DNA of 47,335 nt from DATAWZ01 sp036266975 (lineage in GTDB: Bacteria; Actinomycetota; Thermoleophilia; Solirubrobacterales; Solirubrobacteraceae): assembly GCA_036266975.1 (NCBI GenBank), contig DATAWZ010000200.1, positions 1 to 47,335 of the forward strand. Reading direction: 5' to 3'. Position 1 is the first letter of the stretch. Each line of letters starts with the position of its first letter. Shown here in pieces: positions 23,359 through 30,495 of the stretch. A program made the translations under genes and the position numbers. The notes beneath the pieces were generated by a model, which was not told where the DNA came from, did no database searches, and saw only the letters and a program-made list of their open reading frames with translations.

Positions 23359-25779
23359 ATGTCGAGCCAAGCGCCGTCGCCAGTGTCCGAAAGGCTCGCG
23401 GTGTACCGCCGGGCGACGGACTACATCGCCGCGGCGATGATCTACCTGCAGGGCAATCACCTGCTCGAGGAGCCCCTGCGCCCCGAGCACATCAAGCACC
23501 GCCTACTCGGGCACTGGGGGACGGTGCCGGGGCTGAACCTCATGTACGCGGGCCTGAACCGCCTGATCCTCGACACCCAGGCGAGCATGCTGCTCGTCAC
23601 CGGTCCCGGCCACGGCGCGCCGGCCAACCTGGCCAACCTGTGGATCGACGGCTGCCTGCAGGACATCCGTCCCGACATGGGCCGCAGCGGCGAGGGGCTG
23701 GGAACGCTCGTGCGCGAGTTCTCCTGGCCCGGCGGCTTCCCCAGCCACATCGGCCCGATGGTCCCGGGGACCATTCACGAGGGCGGTGAGCTCGGCTACG
23801 CGCTCGCGACCGCGTTCGGCGCCGCGCTGGACAACCCCGAGCTGATCGTCGCCTGCATCATCGGCGACGGCGAGGCCGAGACCGGACCGACGGCGGGCGC
23901 CTGGCACTGCAACAAGTTCCTTGACCCGGTCGGCAGCGGCGCGGTGCTGCCGATGCTGCACGTCAACGGCTACAAGATCGCCAACCCGACGATCTACGGG
24001 ACGATGAACGACTCCGAGCTGACCAAGCTGTTCGAGGGTTTCGGCTGGCATCCGATGATCGTCGACGGCGAGGACCTCGACGGCTCCTTGGCGAGCGCGC
24101 TCGATATCGCCTACGCGGAGATCCGCGAGATCCAGGACTCCTCGCGCGCGGGCAACCGCCCCGAGCGGCCGTGCTGGCCGATGCTCGTGGTGCGCTCGCC
24201 CAAGGGCATGGGCGGCATCCGCGAGCTCGACGGGATCCAGATCGAGGGAACCTCCAAGGCCCATCAGGTGCCCGCAATGCGGGCAAAGAGCGACGCCGAG
24301 CACCTCGCCGCGCTCGAGGGATGGCTGCGCTCCTACCGGCCCGAGGAGCTGTTCGACGCCAACGGCGGGCCGGCCGAGGCAGTGGCGGCGATGTGTCCGA
24401 CGGGCGATCTGCGCATGGGCGCCAACCCCCACGTCAACGGCGGCAAGATGCGCGTGCCGCTCAAGCTGCCCGCCGTCGAGGACCACGCGCTCGACGTGCC
24501 CCACCCCGGCGCGGTGAGCGACAGCTCGGTCGGCCAGCTCGGCAAATACCTGGGCGATGTCTTCCGCCTGAACGCGCAGGAGCGCAATTTCCGCATTGTG
24601 TGCCCGGACGAGGTCGCCTCCAACCGCCTGGGTGCGGTCTTCGAGGTCGAGGACCACGCGTACGAGTGGCCGGTCGACTCGAACGTCAGCCCCGACTACA
24701 AGCCGGGCGGGCGGATCATGGAGGTCCTCTCCGAGCACAACTGCCAGGGGTGGATGCAAGGCTACGTTCTCACCGGCCGGCACTGCATCTTCCCCTGCTA
24801 CGAGGCGTTCATCCCGATCGTCGACGGGATGGTCAACCAGTACGGCAAGTTCCTGAAGATGTCGGTCGAAGAGGCCCCCTGGCGCGAGCCGGTGGCCTCG
24901 CTGAACTACCTGCTCACCTCCGAGGGGTGGCGCCAGGACCACAACGGCTACTCGCACCAGATGCCGGGGTTCATCAACTCGATGCTCAACCGCCGGGAGG
25001 AGACGGCCCGCGTCTACCTGCCGCCGGACGCGAACACGCTGCTGGCGACGATGGAGCTGTGCCTGGAGGCCGAGCGCTGCATCAACCTCATCATCGCCTC
25101 CAAGCTCCCCATGGCCCAGTGGCTGTCGGCCGAGGCGGCTCGTGAGCACGTGCGCGCCGGCGCCTCGGCGTGGGACTGGGCCGGCAGCGAGGTCGAGGGC
25201 GAGTCCCCCGACCTGATCCTGTGCGCCTGCGGGACGGTCCCCACGATCGAGTTGCTTGCGGCGGCCGACATCCTGCGCCGGGAGGTGCCCAGCCTGAAGA
25301 TCCGGTTCGTGAACGTCACGAACCTGTTCACGCTCTCTACCCCGGACAACCATCCCGACGGGATGTCGGCCGGCGACTTCCGGGAGCTGTTCACCGACGC
25401 CCGGCCGGTCATCTTCAACTTCCACGGCTACCCCTCGGCGGTGCACCAGCTCATCCACCGCCGGCCGCGCCAGGAGCGCTTCCACGTGCGCGGCTACGCC
25501 GAGGAGGGCACGACGACCACCCCGTTCGAGCTGCTGGCGATGAACGGCGTCGACCGCTACCAGCTCGCCATCGAGGCGCTCAGCCGCGTCGATGCGGGCG
25601 TCAGCGAGCAGGTGCGCGGCATGTCGGGCGGCTTCGCCGTGCGCAACTTCGTCGACGCCCAGACGACGATCGACAAGCTGCGCGGTGAGCTCGCCGAGCA
25701 CCGTCGCTACGTGCGCGACGTCGGCAACGACCCGCCGGAGATCTCGAACTGGTCGTGGCCCGCCCGGCCGGCGGTCTGA
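23359..25779 (+). CDS. xfp: Xylulose-5-phosphate/fructose-6-phosphate phosphoketolase
   Basis: An 806-residue protein, the normal length of phosphoketolases. Hallmarks are the N-terminal HRLLGHWGTVPGLN, GPGHGAPANLANLW, the thiamine-diphosphate and Mg site in IGDGEAETGPTAGAWH, and SPKGMGGIREL; the C-terminal domain carries the GYSHQMPGFIN and FNFHGYPSAVHQL segments. It splits xylulose 5-phosphate (and usually fructose 6-phosphate) with phosphate into acetyl phosphate and glyceraldehyde 3-phosphate (erythrose 4-phosphate for the F6P reaction). This bypass can feed acetyl-CoA formation, and the next operon encodes acetyl-CoA carboxylase. No acetate kinase or phosphotransacetylase gene is in the window. 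Confidence 0.97.
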   Translation: MSSQAPSPVSERLAVYRRATDYIAAAMIYLQGNHLLEEPLRPEHIKHRLLGHWGTVPGLNLMYAGLNRLILDTQASMLLVTGPGHGAPANLANLWIDGCLQDIRPDMGRSGEGLGTLVREFSWPGGFPSHIGPMVPGTIHEGGELGYALATAFGAALDNPELIVACIIGDGEAETGPTAGAWHCNKFLDPVGSGAVLPMLHVNGYKIANPTIYGTMNDSELTKLFEGFGWHPMIVDGEDLDGSLASALDIAYAEIREIQDSSRAGNRPERPCWPMLVVRSPKGMGGIRELDGIQIEGTSKAHQVPAMRAKSDAEHLAALEGWLRSYRPEELFDANGGPAEAVAAMCPTGDLRMGANPHVNGGKMRVPLKLPAVEDHALDVPHPGAVSDSSVGQLGKYLGDVFRLNAQERNFRIVCPDEVASNRLGAVFEVEDHAYEWPVDSNVSPDYKPGGRIMEVLSEHNCQGWMQGYVLTGRHCIFPCYEAFIPIVDGMVNQYGKFLKMSVEEAPWREPVASLNYLLTSEGWRQDHNGYSHQMPGFINSMLNRREETARVYLPPDANTLLATMELCLEAERCINLIIASKLPMAQWLSAEAAREHVRAGASAWDWAGSEVEGESPDLILCACGTVPTIELLAAADILRREVPSLKIRFVNVTNLFTLSTPDNHPDGMSAGDFRELFTDARPVIFNFHGYPSAVHQLIHRRPRQERFHVRGYAEEGTTTTPFELLAMNGVDRYQLAIEALSRVDAGVSEQVRGMSGGFAVRNFVDAQTTIDKLRGELAEHRRYVRDVGNDPPEISNWSWPARPAV

Positions 25780-25799
25780 CCGGCGCCACGGATTTCCCC

Positions 25800-25828
25800 T
25801 TGACCAGAAAAGACGAGACAGGGAGAAT
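25800..25828 (+). promoter_or_regulatory. Promoter of the TPR-accDA-accB-accC operon
   Basis: TTGACC (25800-25805) and GAGAAT (25823-25828) are separated by 17 bases, a good housekeeping-sigma promoter. Transcription should begin about base 25835, leaving a leader of about 40 bases rich in G before the ATG at 25874. Confidence 0.6.
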
Positions 25829-25873
25829 GAACGCGGTGAGTCTTTGTGGGGGCACGTCGGGGGGCGGTGCGGC

Positions 25874-26755
25874 ATGAGCACGGCCGAACGCGCGCGGGCG
25901 GCGCTGAACGCCGGCGACTATCACGGCGCGAGCGCCGCCGCGCTCGAGGGACTGGCGGGCACGCCGGACGACGTCGAGCTGCTCGCGCTCGCGGGCCGCG
26001 CCGGCGTCGAGCTTGGCCGCGACGACGCCGTCGAGCAGCTCGAAAGGGCCACCCAACTCGCGCCCGACGACGGCGACGCCTGGCACCACCTCGGCGAGGC
26101 GTATGCGACCGAGGGGCGCATGAGCGAGGCCGGGGACGCCTTCCGGCGCGCGGTCGAGCTCAACCCCGACGACGCCGTCGCGCTGACCCACCTCGGTCAC
26201 ACCTCCTACGCGGCCGGCAACGACCAGGAGGCGGTCGGGCTGCTCGCCCAGGCCGCCGAGAGCACCCGCGGCGCCTCGACCGCGGCGATCAGCCTGGTCG
26301 ACATGTACCGCACGCTGGGGGAGTTCGGCGAGGCGCTCGTGCAGGCGCGGCGCATCGTCGAGGCCGACCCGAGCGATCTGACTGCGCTGCTCGATGTCGC
26401 CGAGCTGAGCCTGGCCACCGGCGAGCTCGACGACGCCCGCGACGCCTTCACGAAGCTGCGTGAGCGCGATGACAGCTACGAGGCCTATCCGCTCTACGGC
26501 GTCATCCTCGTCGAGCTCACTGCCGATCGGCTCGAGCAGGCGCGAGCGCTCGCCGGCGAGTCGGCGCCACTCGACCCCGAGGGGAGCACGCTCACCGAGG
26601 TGCAGGCCTTCCTCGACGCCGAGCTCAGCGGACCGGGCGAGGAGCCGGCGCCGACGCGCGAGCGGGTCACCGAGACACTCCAGGGCGCGCTCGCACGCTA
26701 CCGGCGACTGCGTGCCGAGGACCGTCGGCTCGGGGGGGATGATCTCCTTGGCTGA
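25874..26755 (+). CDS. Tetratricopeptide-repeat protein heading the acc operon
   Basis: A 293-residue protein without signal peptide, made of consecutive helical TPR-like units: examples are DAWHHLGEAYATEGRMSEA, AVALTHLGHTSYAAGNDQ and the following AAISLVDMYRTLGEFGEA unit, covering about residues 5-235, followed by a charged C-terminal helix (LARYRRLRAEDRR). TPR proteins mediate protein contacts. It is the first gene of the acetyl-CoA carboxylase operon, and its end overlaps the accDA start by 17 bases, so co-translation is likely; a scaffold or regulator of the carboxylase is inferred but not shown. No enzymatic motif was seen. ATG 25874 was chosen because the TPR pattern starts there and the promoter lies just upstream. 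Confidence 0.82.
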   Translation: MSTAERARAALNAGDYHGASAAALEGLAGTPDDVELLALAGRAGVELGRDDAVEQLERATQLAPDDGDAWHHLGEAYATEGRMSEAGDAFRRAVELNPDDAVALTHLGHTSYAAGNDQEAVGLLAQAAESTRGASTAAISLVDMYRTLGEFGEALVQARRIVEADPSDLTALLDVAELSLATGELDDARDAFTKLRERDDSYEAYPLYGVILVELTADRLEQARALAGESAPLDPEGSTLTEVQAFLDAELSGPGEEPAPTRERVTETLQGALARYRRLRAEDRRLGGDDLLG

Positions 26756-28484
26756 ATCCACCGCCGCCGCGCGCGCCGCATCGGCCGAGTGGTTCCGCTG
26801 CCCGTCGTGCTCGGCGTTCGTCTACCACAAGCGCCTGAAGCGCAACCTGGGCGTCTGCCCGGAGTGCAACCACCATTTCCGGCTGCGCATCCGCGAGCGA
26901 CTGGGTCAGCTACTGGACCGGGACAGCTTCGAGGAGCTCAGCGGCGACCTGGAGATCGTCGATGCACTCTCCTTCGCCGACGCCAAGCCCTACACCGAGC
27001 GGATCGCCGCAGCCCGGAAGCGCAGCGAGACCAAGACCGGCGCGTTGCACGGCACCGGCACGATCGACGGGCTGCCGCTCGTGGTCGCCGGGATCGACTT
27101 CTCGTTCATCGGCGGCAGCATGGGCGGCGCGGTCGGCGAGTCGATCACGCTCGCCGCCGAGCTCGCGCTCGAGCGGCGCGTCCCGCTGCTGGTGATCTCG
27201 GCCTCGGGCGGAGCGCGGATGCAGGAGGGCTGCGTCTCGTTGATGCAGATGGCCAAGACGAGCCAGGCCGTCGCGCGCCTGGCCGAGGAGGGCGTGCTGT
27301 TCATCTCGCTCCTGACCGACCCGACCTACGGCGGGGTGAGCGCGTCCTACGCGACGCTCGGCGACGTGCTGATCTCCGAGCCGGGGGCCCACATCGGCTT
27401 CGCGGGGCCGACGGTGATCGAGCAGACGATCCGCCAGAAGCTCCCCGACGGCTTCCAGACCGCGGGCTTCCTGCTCGAGCGCGGCTTCCTGGACCTCCTC
27501 GAGACGCGCGAGAACCTGCGCCGCGCGATCCGCAACCTGCTCGAGGCCCACCAGCGCGCCGAGGCCGCCCGCGGCGAGGACGCCGGTGCCCGCGGCGCCC
27601 GCCTGCCCGCTGCCGCGGGCGCCGCTCCGATCAGTGACCCCGAGGCGCTCGGCCCGCACGATCCGTGGGAGGTCGTGCAGCTCGCCCGCCACCTCGAGCG
27701 CCCTCGCTTCCTGGACCTCGTCGGGCACGCGTTCGACTCCTTCCACGAGCTGCACGGCGACCGGCTGTTCCGCGAAGACGCGGCGATCATCGGCGGCCTC
27801 GCGCAGCTCGGCGCGCTGACGGTCATGTGCATCGGCCAGCAGAAAGGGCACACGACGGCCGAGCTGATGGAGCACAACTTCGGCATGCCCGAGCCCGAGG
27901 GCTACCGCAAGGCGATGCGGCTGATGCGCTACGCGGCCCGCTTCGGGATGCCGGTGGTCACCGTCGTGGACACTCCGGGCGCCTACCCGGGGCTCGGGGC
28001 CGAGGAGCACGGCCAGTCCAACGCGATCGCCGAGTCGATCATGCTGATGTCGCGGCTGCCCGTGCCCACCGTGACGATCGTCACCGGCGAAGGGGGCAGC
28101 GGCGGCGCCTTGGCGCTGGCCACGTCCGACCGCGTGCTGATGATGGAGAACGCCTACTACTCGGTCATCAGCCCCGAGGGCTGCTCGACGATCCTCTTCA
28201 AGGACGCGGCCTCGGCGCCGCGGGCGGCCCAGGCGCTGCGTTTGACCTGCAACGACCTGCTCACGCTCGGCGTGATGGACGCGGTCGTGCCCGAGCCCGA
28301 GGGTGGCGCCCAGCTCGACCCGCTGGTCGCGGGCGCCAACGTAAAGGCAGCGATCGTCGCGCAGCTGGCCGAGCTGCTGCCGCTGTCGGTCGACGATCTG
28401 GTCGCGCAGCGCTACGAACGCTTTCGCAAGTTTGGCGCGCCTGGGCGTCAGCCGGTTCTGCCGCCGATCATCGAGGAGACATGA
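26739..28484 (+). CDS. accDA: Fused acetyl-CoA carboxylase carboxyltransferase (AccD-AccA)
   Basis: A 581-residue fusion of both carboxyltransferase subunits. The AccD half begins with a zinc ribbon (FRCPSCSAF ... LGVCPECNHHF) and contains the crotonase-fold motifs SFIGGSMGGAVGES and ISASGGARMQEG. After a linker rich in Ala, Gly and Arg (about residues 270-300) comes the AccA half with GHTTAELMEHNFGMPEPEGY, DTPGAYPGLGAEEHGQ and TGEGGSGGALALA. The enzyme moves CO2 from carboxybiotin on AccB to acetyl-CoA, making malonyl-CoA. In E. coli the two halves are separate proteins. The start is either ATG 26739 or an in-frame TTG at 26748. The end overlaps accB by 4 bases (ATGA). Confidence 0.93.
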   Translation: MISLAESTAAARAASAEWFRCPSCSAFVYHKRLKRNLGVCPECNHHFRLRIRERLGQLLDRDSFEELSGDLEIVDALSFADAKPYTERIAAARKRSETKTGALHGTGTIDGLPLVVAGIDFSFIGGSMGGAVGESITLAAELALERRVPLLVISASGGARMQEGCVSLMQMAKTSQAVARLAEEGVLFISLLTDPTYGGVSASYATLGDVLISEPGAHIGFAGPTVIEQTIRQKLPDGFQTAGFLLERGFLDLLETRENLRRAIRNLLEAHQRAEAARGEDAGARGARLPAAAGAAPISDPEALGPHDPWEVVQLARHLERPRFLDLVGHAFDSFHELHGDRLFREDAAIIGGLAQLGALTVMCIGQQKGHTTAELMEHNFGMPEPEGYRKAMRLMRYAARFGMPVVTVVDTPGAYPGLGAEEHGQSNAIAESIMLMSRLPVPTVTIVTGEGGSGGALALATSDRVLMMENAYYSVISPEGCSTILFKDAASAPRAAQALRLTCNDLLTLGVMDAVVPEPEGGAQLDPLVAGANVKAAIVAQLAELLPLSVDDLVAQRYERFRKFGAPGRQPVLPPIIEET

Positions 28485-29029
28485 GCGACAAGGACAGCAG
28501 CACTCATACCCCCGACCGGGACTTGATCGAGTCGGTGTGGGCCGAGGCCCGCGACCTGATCAAGCGCTTGGAGGGCAGCAGCGTTCAGCGCTTGGCCGTC
28601 GCCGCCGGCGACACCAAGATCGAGATCGAGCGTGGCGCGCCGGCGCCGGTGTTCGCCGCGCCGGCGGACGCGCCGCCGCCCCCGTCGGGTCCGGTGGCCC
28701 CGAGCGCGGTGTCGGGCATGAGCATCCCGCCCGGCGCGCGGATGGCGTCCGGTGTGTTCAGCGTCGGGGACATGGAGGCCGACAACCGCATCCCGGTGCT
28801 CGCGCCGTTGGTGGGAACCTTCTACTCGGCCTCGCAGCCGGGCAAGCCGCCGTTCGCCGCCGTCGGCGACACCGTGGAGGCCGGCCAGACCGTCTGCATC
28901 GTCGAGGCGATGAAGCTGATGAACGAGGTCGCGGCGGGCGACGGCGGCAAGGTCGTGGAGGTCGCCTGCAAGGACGGCGAGTGGGTCGAGTTCGAGCAGG
29001 TGCTGATGTACCTGGAACCGGCCGAGTAG
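28481..29029 (+). CDS. accB: Acetyl-CoA carboxylase biotin carboxyl carrier protein
   Basis: A 182-residue BCCP. An N-terminal helical part (about 10-50) and a Pro/Ala-rich flexible linker (APVFAAPADAPPPPSGPV) lead to the biotinyl domain, where the biotin lysine is Lys145 in VEAMKLMNEV. It carries the carboxybiotin arm between AccC and the AccDA fusion. GAGGAG lies just before the ATG, which overlaps the accDA stop; accC follows 6 bases later. Confidence 0.95.
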   Translation: MSDKDSSTHTPDRDLIESVWAEARDLIKRLEGSSVQRLAVAAGDTKIEIERGAPAPVFAAPADAPPPPSGPVAPSAVSGMSIPPGARMASGVFSVGDMEADNRIPVLAPLVGTFYSASQPGKPPFAAVGDTVEAGQTVCIVEAMKLMNEVAAGDGGKVVEVACKDGEWVEFEQVLMYLEPAE

Positions 29030-29035
29030 GCGCCG

Positions 29036-30412
29036 ATGTTCGAGAAGGTCCTGATCGCCAACCGTGGCGAGATCGCCCTACGCGTCGCGCGCGCGTGCCG
29101 TGAGCTGGGGATCAAGTCGGTCGCCCTGTACTCGACCGCCGACGCCGAGTCGGCCGTGGTGCGGTTCGCCGACGAGTCGGTCCACATCGGGCCGCCCCAT
29201 GTCGGCAAGAGCTACCTGAACATCCCTAACATCATCGGCGCCGCGCAAAAGATGGGCGCTGACGCCGTCCACCCCGGCTACGGCTTCCTCTCCGAGGATC
29301 CGTTCTTCGCCGAGATCTGCTCGGACAACGGTCTGACGTTCATCGGCCCCAAGCCCGAGGTGATGGAGCGGGTCGGTGACAAGGCGATCGCCCGCGACCT
29401 GATGGCCAAGGCGGGCCTGCCCCTTCTGCCGGGGACGATCGAGCCCGTGGCCACGGTCGACGAGGCCCAGGAGATCGGCGAGAGCATCGGCTACCCAGTG
29501 ATCATCAAGGCGGTGGCCGGCGGCGGCGGGCGCGGAATGAACGTCGTGCGCAAGGCCGAGGACATGGCGCGCCTGTATCAGACGACCCGCGCCACGGCGC
29601 AAGCCATCTTCAAGGACAGCGCCGTCTACATCGAGCGCTACCTCGACGCTCCGCGTCACACCGAGATCCAGCTCGTCTGCGACAGCCACGGCAACGGCGT
29701 CTACTTCTTTGAGCGCGACTGCTCGGTGCAGCGCCGCCACCAGAAGCTCATCGAGGAGGCGCCATCGATCCACCTCAACGACGAGCAGCGTCGCGACATC
29801 GGCGAGCGCGCGGTGGCCGGGGCGCTTTCGGTCGGCTACACCGGCGCGGGAACGATGGAGTTCCTGCTCGACCACGACGGCAACCTGTCGTTCATGGAGA
29901 TGAACGCCCGCATCCAGGTCGAGCACCCCGTGAGCGAGATGATCACCAGCGCCGACCTGATCCAGGAGCAGATCCGCGTGGCCGCCGGCGAGCCGCTGTC
30001 GGTCACCCAGGCCGACCTGCAGGTGCGCGGCCACGCGATCGAGTGCCGCATCAACGCCGAGGACCCCGACCGGGACTTCGCCCCGGCGGCCGGAAAGCTC
30101 GACGTCTACGTGCCGCCTGGCGGGCCCTATACGCGCGTGGACTCGCATTGCTACCCGGGCTGGTCGATCGCGCCCTTCTACGACTCGCTGATCGCCAAGC
30201 TGATCGTCTGGGCGCCCACCCGGCTGGAGGCGATCGCCCGGATGGACCGGGCGCTGTCCGAGTTCCAGATCGAGGGGCGGGGAGTCAAGACGACGATCCC
30301 CTTCCACCGACGCGTGCTCGCCGACGAGCAGTTCCGCTCCGGCGACGTCACGACCGACTTCGTCGAGGAGTTCCTCGCGCGCGAGGCGGCGGTGGGAGCG
30401 GGTTCCGGCTGA
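29036..30412 (+). CDS. accC: Acetyl-CoA carboxylase biotin carboxylase subunit
   Basis: A 458-residue stand-alone biotin carboxylase, the normal length for AccC. It begins MFEKVLIANRGEIALRVARAC and contains HPGYGFLSEDP, the ATP-grasp glycine loop VAGGGGRGMNVV, the bicarbonate/biotin site region CSVQRRHQKLIEEAP, and MEMNARIQVEHPVSEM. It carboxylates the biotin of AccB with ATP and bicarbonate. Unlike the alpha chain at 668-2458 it has no biotinyl domain, as expected with accB next to it. It is the last gene of the acc operon; a hairpin follows. Confidence 0.96.
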   Translation: MFEKVLIANRGEIALRVARACRELGIKSVALYSTADAESAVVRFADESVHIGPPHVGKSYLNIPNIIGAAQKMGADAVHPGYGFLSEDPFFAEICSDNGLTFIGPKPEVMERVGDKAIARDLMAKAGLPLLPGTIEPVATVDEAQEIGESIGYPVIIKAVAGGGGRGMNVVRKAEDMARLYQTTRATAQAIFKDSAVYIERYLDAPRHTEIQLVCDSHGNGVYFFERDCSVQRRHQKLIEEAPSIHLNDEQRRDIGERAVAGALSVGYTGAGTMEFLLDHDGNLSFMEMNARIQVEHPVSEMITSADLIQEQIRVAAGEPLSVTQADLQVRGHAIECRINAEDPDRDFAPAAGKLDVYVPPGGPYTRVDSHCYPGWSIAPFYDSLIAKLIVWAPTRLEAIARMDRALSEFQIEGRGVKTTIPFHRRVLADEQFRSGDVTTDFVEEFLAREAAVGAGSG

Positions 30413-30416
30413 GTGC

Positions 30417-30445
30417 TTGAATTCGCCCTCGGCGCCTGAGAGGAT
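30417..30445 (+). promoter_or_regulatory. Candidate promoter for the FHA-MFS gene
   Basis: TTGAAT (30417-30422) and GAGGAT (30440-30445) are 17 bases apart, just after the accC stop. The layout matches the acc operon promoter (TTGACC-17-GAGAAT). Confidence 0.4.
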
Positions 30446-30453
30446 GGGCCGGC

Positions 30454-30472
30454 CACGCTCGTGGGGAGCGTG
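30454..30472. terminator. Hairpin between accC and FHA-MFS gene
   Basis: CACGCTC (30454-30460) pairs perfectly with GAGCGTG (30466-30472) around the loop GTGGG. It may end the acc operon transcript, or form a hairpin in the leader of the downstream gene, where it lies 7 bases before AAGGGG. No T-run follows. Confidence 0.45.
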
Positions 30473-30495
30473 CCATCAGACAAGGGGTGTCCACG

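Noticed and set aside
25827..25877. A 16-residue small ORF overlapping the TPR gene start as ATGA, possibly a coupled leader peptide
   Set aside because: Its ATG overlaps the -10 box of the TTGACC-17-GAGAAT promoter, so it should lie upstream of the transcript start.
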